DNA from: CAVPUA01 sp963708805
Lineage (GTDB): Bacteria > Actinomycetota > Actinomycetes > Mycobacteriales > Jatrophihabitantaceae
Direction: 5' to 3'
DNA length: 64,000 nt
Assembly (NCBI GenBank): GCA_963708805.1
Contig: CAVPUA010000003.1
Coordinates: 1,240,001-1,304,000 of the forward strand
Part shown: positions 1 through 8,038 of the stretch, piece after piece
How positions within the stretch are numbered: position 1 is the stretch's first letter
Layout: every line of letters starts with the position of its first letter
Notes under the pieces: generated by a model
Database searches by the model: none
Told to the model about the DNA's origin: nothing
What the model saw: the letters and a program-made list of their open reading frames with translations, nothing else
Made by a program: the position numbers and the translations under genes

Positions 1-96
1 CTCGCGGCCGCATCGCTGCTGGGCCTCACCGCCGATTCCCGCGACTCGCAGTCGGGCGTCGGCCCCGTGATCGCCCACCGTCCCAAGCTGTTCTAG
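1..96 (+). CDS. 3' end of an unidentified gene
   Basis: The first 31 codons read open in frame 1 and end at a TAG; the start lies upstream of the window. The visible tail ends in the residues AHRPKLF. It has normal high-GC codon use, but it is too short for me to assign a family. It converges on the LLM oxidoreductase gene, whose stop codon overlaps its end by four bases. That tight convergent packing supports a real gene end. Confidence 0.55.
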   Translation, partial: LAAASLLGLTADSRDSQSGVGPVIAHRPKLF

Positions 97-1148
97 CTCC
101 GAGCTGTCCAGGTCGCGCCGACCGCGTCGACCGTCTGAATCGCGCTGACTTCGTCGCCGGCAGCCGTCCCCAGGACGTGCAGGAAGACGAGATCGGCGCC
201 GGCCGAGCGCAGCGCGTCGACCCGCTCGCGCACGTCTGCTCCGGATCCGATGGCGCACATGCGTTTCACCGTGGCTTCGTCCACGCAGTCGAGCGCACCG
301 CGGCGATCGCCGTCGCGCCAGCGGGCGGTCGCCTCGTCGATGGCCGGGAAGCTGCCCTTGATCGCCTCGCGATGCGTGGGCAGCACGCTGTACTGCAGCA
401 CGAAGCGCCGAAATCGCAGCAGGGCCTCGTCGTAGCGATCACCCGCGTACGCGTCCATCGAGACGGTGATGGCCACCTGGTCGGGGTCGCGCCCGGCCGC
501 CCGTGCGCCCTCGCGCACCAACGCGACGCGCTCACCGACGTCAGCCACCGGGCAGAACGCGAGCATCACGCCGTCGGCGAGGGCGCCGGCCAGTCGCAGC
601 ATGCCCGGATGCAGCGCCGCGAGCACGATCGGCACGTGACGCTGGCCGGCCGGCATCACGCGAAACGTCGAGGTGGCGAGCTCGGTCGACGCCTCGCCGA
701 TGCGCTCCCCGCCCAGAGCGGCGCGCAGTTGCTCGATGAACATCCGCGCATGGGCCAATGGCTTCTCGTAGGGCAGACCGTGCCAGTCGCGAACGATCGT
801 CGAACTGCCCGACCCCACTCCGGCGAACACCCGCCCGGGCGCGAGTGACTCCAGCGTCGCGAAACCCATCGCGGCGAGCGCGGGCGACCGGGTGAACGTC
901 GAGATCACCGAGGTGCCCAGGGTGACGCGCGTGGTGTGTTGGGAGATGGCGGCAAGCAGCGCCATCGCCTCGGGCCCGGCGATCTCGCCGGTGACGACCG
1001 CGTCGAAGCCGGCCGCCTCGGCGCGCCGGGCGAGATCGATCGTGACCCCGATGGGGAGTTCGTCGAGGTTCGGCAGCAGCACGCCGATCCCGGTGAGCGA
1101 GGGCCCGGTGGGCACGGGCGGCGCAGTGGGCACAGGTGGCGAAGTCAT
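93..1148 (-). CDS. LLM class (F420/FMN-dependent) oxidoreductase
   Basis: A luciferase-like monooxygenase-fold TIM barrel of 351 residues, the usual length for the family. Visible features are the N-terminal strand GIGVLLPNLDELP, the motif TTRVTLGTSVISTFTRSP (barrel strand plus loop) and the cofactor-site sequence GVGSGSSTIVRDWHG. Such proteins use FMN or, commonly in actinomycetes, deazaflavin F420 for hydride transfer; the substrate cannot be read from sequence. The ATG at 1148 was preferred over a start seven codons upstream because the extra residues lie outside the fold. It is single-gene, intact, and one of four paralogues in this window. Confidence 0.85.
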   Translation of the reverse strand: MTSPPVPTAPPVPTGPSLTGIGVLLPNLDELPIGVTIDLARRAEAAGFDAVVTGEIAGPEAMALLAAISQHTTRVTLGTSVISTFTRSPALAAMGFATLESLAPGRVFAGVGSGSSTIVRDWHGLPYEKPLAHARMFIEQLRAALGGERIGEASTELATSTFRVMPAGQRHVPIVLAALHPGMLRLAGALADGVMLAFCPVADVGERVALVREGARAAGRDPDQVAITVSMDAYAGDRYDEALLRFRRFVLQYSVLPTHREAIKGSFPAIDEATARWRDGDRRGALDCVDEATVKRMCAIGSGADVRERVDALRSAGADLVFLHVLGTAAGDEVSAIQTVDAVGATWTARS

Positions 1149-1189
1149 TGCGCCAGTCTCGCGCACCACTGCGCCGGGTCGGTCGAGAG

Positions 1190-2735
1190 TCAGACCTCGA
1201 CGGCGAAGACCTCGGCCTCGAGCGCGTCGGTCGCCGCGTCTTCCGCCCGGGCGGCGGCGGTCGGCATGGCCGCGGCGCGCAGTGCGTCGAGCTTGGCCTT
1301 GGACGGGAACAGCGTGCCGCCCATGACCGCACCGACGACGAACAGGCCGGCGCCGATGGCGAAGGCGACGACGTAACCGTGCGTGGCCGCCACGTGCACC
1401 GCATTCGCGCCGGTGTGGTGATCGACGAGATAGCTGGTCGTGACCGACGCGGTGATCGTGCTCAGCACCGCGGTGCCGATCGAGCCGCCCACCTGCTGCA
1501 TGGTGCTGACGAGGGCGGCGGCGACGCCGGCGTCCTGCGGCTTCACGCCAGCCGTGGCGGTGTTCATCGCGGGCGACATGACCATGCCCATCGCGAAGCC
1601 CATGACGAGCAGGGCCGGCAACACACCGCCGGGGTAGCTCGAATCAACGGTCAACCGGGTCATGTAGCCCATCGCAAGTGCGCCCAGGGTCATACCGATG
1701 GTGATCACGATGCGCGGGCCGAAGCGCGGCAGCGTGACGATGCTCGACACGTTCGAGCTGATCATGACGCAGGCGATCATCGGCAGGAACGCCAGACCCG
1801 ACATGACCGGGCTGAAGCCCTTGACCAGCTGCAGGTAGAACGTCATGAACAGGAACACGCCGAAGATGGCCACGCCCGCGATCCCGACCGCGACGTAGGC
1901 CACCGCCCGCGAGCGATCGGCGACTACCCGCAGGGGCAGCAGCGGAACCGCCACGCGCTGTTCGACGAACACGAAGCCGGCGAGCAGCACCACGCCGAGG
2001 GCGAGCGAGACGACCGTGGTCGGCGCCGACCAGCCGGCCGACTCGGCGTGCGAGAAGCCGAAGACGAGCCCGAAGAGACCGGCCGAGGCGAGCAGGGCGC
2101 CGGTCCAGTCGATCCGAGCCCGGACGGTGGGCCGCTCGTTGACCATGTAGATGAGGGCGCCGACTCCGGCGCCCAGCGCGAACAACGACGTTGACGTACA
2201 TCGCGTAACGCCACGAGAGGTACTGGGTGAGGACGCCGCCGAGGATCAACCCGACCGCCCCACCACCGACGGCGACCGAACCGAAGACACCGAAGGCGCG
2301 GGCGCGGTCGCGGGGATCGCGGAACGTCGTGACCAGGGTCGAGAGCGCGGCGGGGGCCAGCATGGCGCCGGCGACGCCCTGCAGTGCACGCGCGGTGACC
2401 AGGACGCCGAACGACGGCGCGGCACCACCGATCGCGGAGGCGAGGGCGAAGGCGGCGAGGCCGCCGATGAAGGTCCACTTGCGACCGAAGAGGTCGCCCA
2501 CGCGACCGCCGAGCAGCAGCAGGCTGCCGAACGCGAGTGCGTACGCGGTGACGATCCACTGGCGCTGGCCGTCCGCGAAGCCGAGGTCGCGCTGGGCCGA
2601 GGGCAGGGCGATGTTCACGATCGTCGCGTCGAGCACGACCATGAGCTGGGCAATCGAGACGACGACCAGGATCAGCCAGCGATGATCGGGCTTCGGGGGC
2701 GCGTCGGCAGCGGTGAGTGTGACGGACTCAGACAA
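1190..2735 (-). CDS. MFS drug-efflux transporter, DHA2 (EmrB/QacA) type, frameshifted
   Basis: A proton-coupled efflux pump of the 14-TM DHA2 family. The N-terminal half shows motif C-like LDATIVNIALP in TM1, DLFGRK between TM2 and TM3, and RALQGVAGAMLAPAAL. The C-terminal half, in another frame, continues FALGAGVGALIYMVNERP to the end. The frames join near 2185-2195; total length is 3n+1, so one extra base is likely. The start is TTG at 2735, chosen because an AGGAG ribosome-binding site lies 6 nt upstream. It overlaps the end of the marR gene by 8 nt, so the pump is translationally coupled to its likely regulator. Confidence 0.85.
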
Positions 2736-3171
2736 CGGAATCTCCTGACGAAAGCGAAGTGTTGATCTTGGTGAGCAGGCCCACGAACTTGGCCCGCTCG
2801 GCCGGATTGAGGACGCCGAAGATGCGATCGAACATCTCGGATTTGGCGGCCATCGAACGTTTGTAGGCATCGGTGCCGTCTGGCGTCACGGCGACGATCC
2901 AGGCGCGGCGGTCGGCCGGATCGGGCGCACGCTCGGCGTAGTTGTCCCGCGTCAGCGTGTCGACGGTGTCGGTGACCGAGCGGGGAGTCTGGCCCAGGCG
3001 CGCGGCGATCGTGGCCTGGTTCATCGGCCCGTGCTCACTGAGTTCGCCGAGCACCTTCGTGCGCGACAGCGATACGCCGCTGCAGGTCATCTCTTCGTCG
3101 ACCACGCGGTGCAGTCGTTTGTAGAGGTGCAGAAAGGCGTGACCGACCTCGTCGGGCGAGACCTCGGGCAT
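2728..3171 (-). CDS. MarR family transcriptional regulator
   Basis: A 147-residue winged-helix regulator with the usual MarR arrangement: an N-terminal dimerisation helix, helix-turn-helix around NQATIAARLGQTPRSVTDTVDTL (about residues 50-75) and wing around RAPDPADRRAWIVAVT. It heads a two-gene operon with the DHA2 efflux pump, so the simplest reading is a ligand-released repressor of the pump and itself. A long imperfect palindrome sits just upstream. The ATG at 3171 is the only plausible start. The gene is intact. Confidence 0.9.
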   Translation of the reverse strand: MPEVSPDEVGHAFLHLYKRLHRVVDEEMTCSGVSLSRTKVLGELSEHGPMNQATIAARLGQTPRSVTDTVDTLTRDNYAERAPDPADRRAWIVAVTPDGTDAYKRSMAAKSEMFDRIFGVLNPAERAKFVGLLTKINTSLSSGDSVV

Positions 3172-3193
3172 TCACGTTTCCAATCGATGAACA

Positions 3194-3224
3194 AGTGATT
3201 AACCACATCATGTGGTACTTCACT
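3194..3224. promoter_or_regulatory. Operator-like palindrome upstream of marR-MFS operon
   Basis: An inverted repeat centred on 3209: the inner arms ACCACA/TGTGGT are separated by 3 nt, and outer arms AGTGA/TCACT are placed symmetrically around the same centre. It lies 23-53 nt upstream of the marR start, where a MarR dimer would block its own promoter. A TTGATA -35-like hexamer (minus strand) is at 3226-3231. Binding by this MarR protein is inferred from position only. Confidence 0.6.
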
Positions 3225-3227
3225 ATA

Positions 3228-4934
3228 TCAAGAAACGGAGGCGGTCGCCGCTTCGGCCCGAAGATCGCCGGACGCCAACAGCCGGCCGATGCGCCGCGAC
3301 TGCTCCTCGGCGGTCTGCCAGGCCGGGTCGTCGCGATGCCGTCGCTCGAGTTCGGCCTGGACCCGAGCCGTCCTCGTGCTCCACGACGCCGGCACATCGT
3401 CCAGGTCGAGATCGGGCGCCGTCGATTCGATCGTCAGCCCGGCCCGTCCCATCAGCTCTCGGAACCCCCGCGCGGACGGGAAGTCGTTGCCGGCCGGAGC
3501 ATCGGGCAGGTCGTCGCGCGTGGCGACGAACACGAGCAGTCCGAGCCGCCCGGACGGGGCCAGGACGCGACGCAACTCGGCCAGCAGATGTGCCTGGTCG
3601 GGGACGGTGCACAACACGCCCAGCGACCAGGCGACGTCGAAGGTGCCGCTGCGGAAGGGCAGGTCCGACCCCGCCCGGACCGCGTCCAAACCGAACAGCG
3701 AGTGGGCCGCCCGGCACGCGCCGGACTCGGGATCGCTCAACAGCGCTCGGACGCCCACGCGTTCGGCGGCGAACCCGGCCGGGCCGCCCACGCCGGCACC
3801 GCAGTCGAGCATCCGGTCCGTGGCCGAGATGCCCAGCGCGTCGATGAGCCAGGTCAGGACCGCGGGGCTGCCGCTGCCACGGCACGCGGCCGGCACGTAG
3901 TACTCGGGTCCGAGATCCCGGGCGACCTCGGCCGTCCAGGTCGCGAGGGTGTCGAACTCGGCGTCCATCGGCTCGTTCATCGCCTTGATCCGCCGTCCGA
4001 TCTCGGCCTGGACGCCGGCCGCGAAACGGGCACCGCGAGCCGATGCGAGGCCCGAGAGGTTCACTCCGTCGACGCCGTCGATCGCGAGTAGCTCACGCGC
4101 CTGGCCGACGGCGGCCGCGATGCCGGCCTCGACCGGATCGGGTGCCTGCAGCACGCGCCGAACGCGGTCTCGCGCCAGATCGAGGCCCGGCAACGCGCTG
4201 AGGGCGGCCGCCGACCGCTCGTCGGTGTAGACCGCGACCGCGGCGATCACCGGAATCCGCAGCCCCGCACTGCGTGCGGACGCCATGAACGAGGCGACAT
4301 CGCCGGCCGTCTCGGTGACGTTCAGGACGCCGGCCCCGGCGCCGGCTCGCTGCTTGCTGACCAACCGCCGCGGCCGAGCGGCGACGGGCGGTGCGCACGG
4401 CGTCTCGGGCACCGCGGCGGGAACGCCCATCGAGGCCGCGAGCGCGGCCAGCCGGGTGCCGTCCAGGTCGAACACCTGCGTCACGTCCGGCCGGATGTCG
4501 TAGGCGCGGCCGTCTCCGGTCACGCAGAGGGAGACCGTCCCCGGCAGTTCGGTCAGCGCGAGCAGCTCCTGCTCGAGCACAACCCGGTTGCGGTCGCGGC
4601 AGGCCAATGTCACCCAGGCGGCCGCGCCCTCGTCCGCGATCATCCGAGCCAGGACGCTGGGCGGGAAGTCGGGGCGGTCCTGATGCTCGCCGACGAGTAC
4701 CGCATCGCAGGTCCCCGACAGAGCGCGGACGGTCGCGGCCAACGTCGCGGGGTCGCCCGGTGGCACGCTGAGATCGGTCAGCACGAGGGGCGGCCGGATC
4801 TGCGGTCCGGTGACGTCGGTGCCGGTCCACTCGACCGCGTCGGTGAACACGCACGGCTGCGGCTGCATCTCGCATCGCCCGTCGGGCGCCACCCCGCCGC
4901 ACGGGCCGAACGTCATCCGCTTCGGGCACGTCAT
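3228..4934 (-). CDS. Fusion: MTHFR C-terminal zinc domain + MTHFR-like barrel + SAM methyltransferase
   Basis: One uninterrupted 568-residue chain. Residues 1-30 hold the cysteine motif of the MTHFR-C domain (CPK, GPCGG, CE, then a fourth Cys). Residues about 50-320 resemble methylenetetrahydrofolate reductase (TLACRDRNR, LCVTGD, DGVNLSG). Residues about 340-510 form a class I SAM methyltransferase with motif I LDCGAGVGGPAG and motif IV-like FDVAWSLGVLCTV. The ATG at 4934 has AAGGGG 8 nt upstream; a GTG three codons earlier is possible. MTHFR-C is normally associated with MetF in one-carbon pathways. Why it is fused to a SAM-dependent methyltransferase is unknown. No folate partner gene is adjacent. 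Confidence 0.8.
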   Translation of the reverse strand: MTCPKRMTFGPCGGVAPDGRCEMQPQPCVFTDAVEWTGTDVTGPQIRPPLVLTDLSVPPGDPATLAATVRALSGTCDAVLVGEHQDRPDFPPSVLARMIADEGAAAWVTLACRDRNRVVLEQELLALTELPGTVSLCVTGDGRAYDIRPDVTQVFDLDGTRLAALAASMGVPAAVPETPCAPPVAARPRRLVSKQRAGAGAGVLNVTETAGDVASFMASARSAGLRIPVIAAVAVYTDERSAAALSALPGLDLARDRVRRVLQAPDPVEAGIAAAVGQARELLAIDGVDGVNLSGLASARGARFAAGVQAEIGRRIKAMNEPMDAEFDTLATWTAEVARDLGPEYYVPAACRGSGSPAVLTWLIDALGISATDRMLDCGAGVGGPAGFAAERVGVRALLSDPESGACRAAHSLFGLDAVRAGSDLPFRSGTFDVAWSLGVLCTVPDQAHLLAELRRVLAPSGRLGLLVFVATRDDLPDAPAGNDFPSARGFRELMGRAGLTIESTAPDLDLDDVPASWSTRTARVQAELERRHRDDPAWQTAEEQSRRIGRLLASGDLRAEAATASVS

Positions 4935-5094
4935 CGCCAGCACCCCTTCAGCTTGCCCGCCTGCGGCGACCGTGAATCGACCAGTGGGCCGACCATCCGC
5001 CCGTCCCAGATGAGCGCGGAGCGAATCTGATTGATCACGTTGAGTCGTGGGTAGGACCCCGTCACGCGCACGCCACGCAGCTCAGGGGACCGAC

Positions 5095-5538
5095 ATGACA
5101 TCACATGCGAGACCACCCCGGCACCGAAACTTCGCCAAACTGGGCATCATCGCCTCCGCGGTGGGAGTGGCCGTCGTTGCCGTGGTCGTGTGGATCGCGT
5201 TCCGGGGATCGTCCCACCCGAGTTCGCCGACCAGTCCCGTCGCGGCCCGCGCCGCCGTACCGGCGACCGTGACGCTCACCGCGACGGCAACCGTGACCGC
5301 GCCGCCGATCACGCTGTCGGCCGCGCCGAGCAGTAGCAGTGCTCCGGCGTCGTCGGCCGCCCCGAGGGAGATCACCTACACGGTGAAGCCGGGCGACAAC
5401 CTGTTCCTGATCGCGCAGTGGTTCCACCAGAACGGCTATCAGCCGATCTATGACTGGAACCGCACGGTGATCGGCCAGGACCCGGCCTTGATCAAGCCCG
5501 GTCAGGTGTTCATCGTCGCGGTCGAACCGGCGTCCTGA
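5095..5538 (+). CDS. Membrane-anchored LysM domain protein
   Basis: A 147-residue protein with a short basic N-terminus, one TM helix (about residues 15-35, GIIASAVGVAVVAVVVWIA), a Ser/Ala/Thr/Pro-rich linker to about residue 92, and a C-terminal LysM domain (ITYTVKPGDNLFLIAQWF to VIAVEP). It should sit in the cell envelope with LysM outside, binding peptidoglycan N-acetylglucosamine. No catalytic domain is present. The ATG at 5095 has an AGGGGA ribosome-binding site 5 nt upstream. It is transcribed alone; a structured-RNA candidate follows it. Confidence 0.85.
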   Translation: MTSHARPPRHRNFAKLGIIASAVGVAVVAVVVWIAFRGSSHPSSPTSPVAARAAVPATVTLTATATVTAPPITLSAAPSSSSAPASSAAPREITYTVKPGDNLFLIAQWFHQNGYQPIYDWNRTVIGQDPALIKPGQVFIVAVEPAS

Positions 5539-5604
5539 ACTGAGAAGTTGATCTAAATGTCACGTGGGCGCGTTCTCCGCGCACCGAGATCGGGCATGGT
5601 TGTC

Positions 5605-5692
5605 GTGCGTAGTCAGGGTGCTCATCCCCGTGTGCACCCCGGTGGATCGCGGATACGGGGGTACGAGCTCCACCGCTTCCGTCGCTACGCAC
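5605..5692 (+). ncRNA. Candidate structured RNA: three-way junction with complementary loops
   Basis: Read directly from base pairing. P1 is 8 perfect pairs (5605-5612 with 5685-5692). P2 is GGGTGC/GCACCC (5616-5621, 5634-5639). P3 is 7 perfect pairs (5640-5646 with 5669-5675). The loop of P2 (about 5624-5633) is complementary over 10 positions, two of them G-U, to the loop of P3 (5653-5662), which would give a kissing interaction. A 12-bp terminator-like hairpin follows immediately. It matches no riboswitch consensus I know. It could be a stand-alone small RNA, the 3' UTR of the LysM gene, or a leader of the DUF2071 operon. Confidence 0.5.
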
Positions 5693-5694
5693 TG

Positions 5695-5725
5695 GCGCCC
5701 CGCTCCGACTCGTGGAGCGGGGCGC
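5695..5725 (+). terminator. Strong intrinsic terminator-like hairpin
   Basis: Twelve perfect GC-rich pairs (5695-5706 with 5714-5725) with a 7-nt loop, followed by a T-rich stretch (TCTCATTCGTTCG) instead of a clean U-run. It ends the candidate structured RNA and probably also transcripts from the LysM gene. Confidence 0.75.
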
Positions 5726-5809
5726 TCTCATTCGTTCGTCCGCCGGCGGGGGAGCGGTTCCGCGGGGTGCAGCGCCATTTCGGATACCCGGCGAGCGGAT
5801 GATGGGCGG

Positions 5810-6530
5810 GTGCCCGTCCAGCCGATCGCGCCCCGTCTGCACGGCCGGGTGCTCTCGGCGCAGCAGTGGGGCAATCTCACCTTCCTGCACTGGCCGCTCG
5901 ACCCGGCCGCGGTCGCCTCGAGGTTTCCGGCCGGGGTACGCCCGGACGTGATCGACGGCGTCACCTACGTCGGTCTGGTGCCCTTCGAGATGCGCGGCGC
6001 CGGGCCGTCGCGGCTGGCCACGCCTTATTTCGGAGACTTCGCCGAGACCAACGTCCGGCTGTACTCGGTCGACGATCAGGACCGGCACGGCATCGTCTTC
6101 CTGACCCTCGACGCCTCCCGACTGGCGACGGTGCTGCTCGCCCGGATCAGTCTCGGGCTGCCGTACGCGTGGTCGTCGATGAGCGCGCGCCGCGACGGTG
6201 ACGTGGTCGCGTATTCCAGCCATCGTCGCTGGCCGGATCGGGCCCGGCGGGCGACGACGGCGTTGCGCGTCCGCGTCGGCGAGGTCACCGAGCCGACCGC
6301 GCTCGAGACGTGGCTGACCTCGCGCTGGGGCCTGCACACCTCGATCGCGAGACGCTCGGTCTGGGTGCCGAACGAGCACGGTCCGTGGCCGATCCGGGCG
6401 GCGGAAGTACTCGGCCTGGACGCCGATCTCGTCGCGGCCTGCGGCATCGACGTCGATCCCGAACAACAGCTGCGCGCCGCTGTGGTCGGCCGGCGTGAAG
6501 ACGACCTTCGGACGGCCGGTGCTGGTGTGA
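5810..6530 (+). CDS. DUF2071 (YqjF-like) protein, frameshifted
   Basis: About 240 residues of the DUF2071 family: WGNLTFLHWPLDP near the N-terminus, GVTYVGLVPFEMRG, and a C-terminal WSAGVKTTFGRPVLV. Function of the family is unknown; the fold resembles acetoacetate decarboxylase. The coding frame breaks near 6455-6462, where CCC should read CC; the tail then runs in the next frame to a TGA at 6528. The start is GTG at 5810, with a purine-rich GGATGATGGGCGG before it. The stop overlaps the GTG of the acyl-CoA synthetase gene (GTGA), so the two are coupled. Confidence 0.75.
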
Positions 6531-7889
6531 CCGGCCTGCTCGGCGGCGACCGCTCGGATCGACCCGCCGTCAGCATGCGACGGGCAGACGCTGACGCGGG
6601 GCGAGCTGTTCGAGCGGGCGGCGGCGATCGCCGACCGGGTGGCCGGCGCCGGCGTCGTCGCGATCGACGCCCAGCCCGACCTGGACACGGTGGTGGCCGT
6701 GGTCGGCTGCCTGCTCGCCGGAGTGACCGCGGTCCCGGTGCCGCCGGACTCGGGCCCGCTCGAGCGCGGGCACGTGGTGCGGGACTCCGGGGCCCGGCTC
6801 TGGTTCGGCCCACCGCGCCCGGAGGTGTCGCTCGAGTCGGTGCCGGTGCAGGGCCGGTCGTCGTCGAGCTGGGCCGAGCCGGCCGACGACCCGGCGTTGA
6901 TCATGTACACGTCCGGGACCACCGGTCCGCCCAAGGGCGTCCCGATCACCCGGGCGGCTGTCGCGGCCTGCCTGGACGGCTTGCGCGACGCCTGGCAGTG
7001 GAGCGCCGACGACGTCCTCGTCCACGGCCTGCCGCTGTTCCACGTCCACGGGTTGGTGCTCGGCGTACTGGGTGCGCTGCGCGCGGGCAGTCCGCTGGTG
7101 CACACCGGCCGTCCGACACCGTCGGCCTACGCCGCCGCGCGAGGGACGCTGTACTTCGGCGTGCCGACGGTGTGGGGACGCGTCGCCGACGACCCGCCGA
7201 GTGCCCGGGCGCTGCGCTCGGCGCGCCTGCTGGTCTCCGGCAGCGCAGGCCTGCCGCCGACGGTGTTCGACCGGCTGGCGGTCGAGGCCGGGCAGGGCCC
7301 GCTCGAGCGGTACGGCATGACCGAAACGTTGATCACGGTCGCGGCGCGGGTCGACGGGCCCCGTCGGGCCGGCTGGGTCGGCCAGCCGATCACGGGTGTG
7401 CAGACGCGGCTCGTCGACGACTCGAACGCGCTGGTGCCGGCCGACGGCGAGTCGATCGGAAACCTGCACGTGCGCGGTTTGACCGTGTTCGGCGGTTACC
7501 TCAACCAGGTGGGCGACGCGGTGACGGGCGACGGCTGGTTCGCAACGGGGGACGCCGCGGTGGTCGACGCCGAGGGACAGCATCGCATCATCGGTCGGGC
7601 CAAGGACGACCTGATCAAGTCCGGCGGGTTCCGCATCGGGGCCGGCGAGGTCGAGGCGGCACTGCTGACCCATCCGGGAGTGGCCGAAGCCGCCGTGGTG
7701 GGAGTTCCGGACGACGACCTGGGCCAGCGGATCGTCGCCTACGTCGTGGGCGCCGAGGTCGACCCGGACGTCTTGATCGACTACGTCGCGAGCCGGCTCT
7801 CGGTTCACAAGCGGCCGCGCGAGGTGCGGATCGTGCCGTCTTTGCCGCGAAACGCCCTGGGCAAGGTCCAGAAGTCGCAGCTGGGCTGA
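6527..7889 (+). CDS. Acyl-CoA synthetase (AMP-binding, MatB-like), frameshifted near start
   Basis: An adenylate-forming enzyme of about 453 residues. Core motifs are present: the P-loop MYTSGTTGPPKG, YGMTE, GWFATGDAAV and the C-terminal catalytic-lysine region LPRNALGKVQK. It activates a carboxylic acid to its CoA thioester. The architecture resembles malonyl/methylmalonyl-CoA synthetases (MatB), but the substrate is not proven. The frame changes near 6572-6580, where removing one base gives AVSIDGQTLTRGELF. The GTG at 6527 overlaps the previous stop. The downstream hairpin and a divergent gene suggest the operon ends here. Confidence 0.8.
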
Positions 7890-7908
7890 CGGCTCACCGG
7901 ACGTGGGG

Positions 7909-7977
7909 CGGGCGGGCGCGCGGTGGACTGCTGGATCGACCCCCGTGCGTGCCAGGTCGCTTGCTCGCGCCCGCCCG
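7909..7977. repeat. GC-rich inverted repeat in intergenic region
   Basis: Twelve perfect pairs (7909-7920 with 7966-7977) around a 45-nt loop, between the convergent acyl-CoA synthetase and decarboxylase genes. There is no U-tract, so a Rho-independent terminator role is uncertain. It is placed where a bidirectional terminator would be expected. Confidence 0.5.
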
Positions 7978-8038
7978 AACAGACCCTATGCGCATTCTCG
8001 GTAGATATAAAGAGATAAAGCCTGATTTCAGCAAGATC

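Noticed and set aside
1136..2194. Plus-strand ORF antisense to the MFS pump, rich in Arg, Asp and His
   Set aside because: Composition is typical of the antisense frame of hydrophobic genes; no domain and no start signal.
5605..5692. tRNA or known riboswitch at the structured RNA
   Set aside because: No acceptor/TPsiC signatures on either strand, and the conserved cores of ydaO, SAM, cobalamin, TPP and glycine riboswitches are absent.
7909..7977. Classical Rho-independent terminator after the acyl-CoA synthetase
   Set aside because: 45-nt loop and no U-run; listed only as an inverted repeat.
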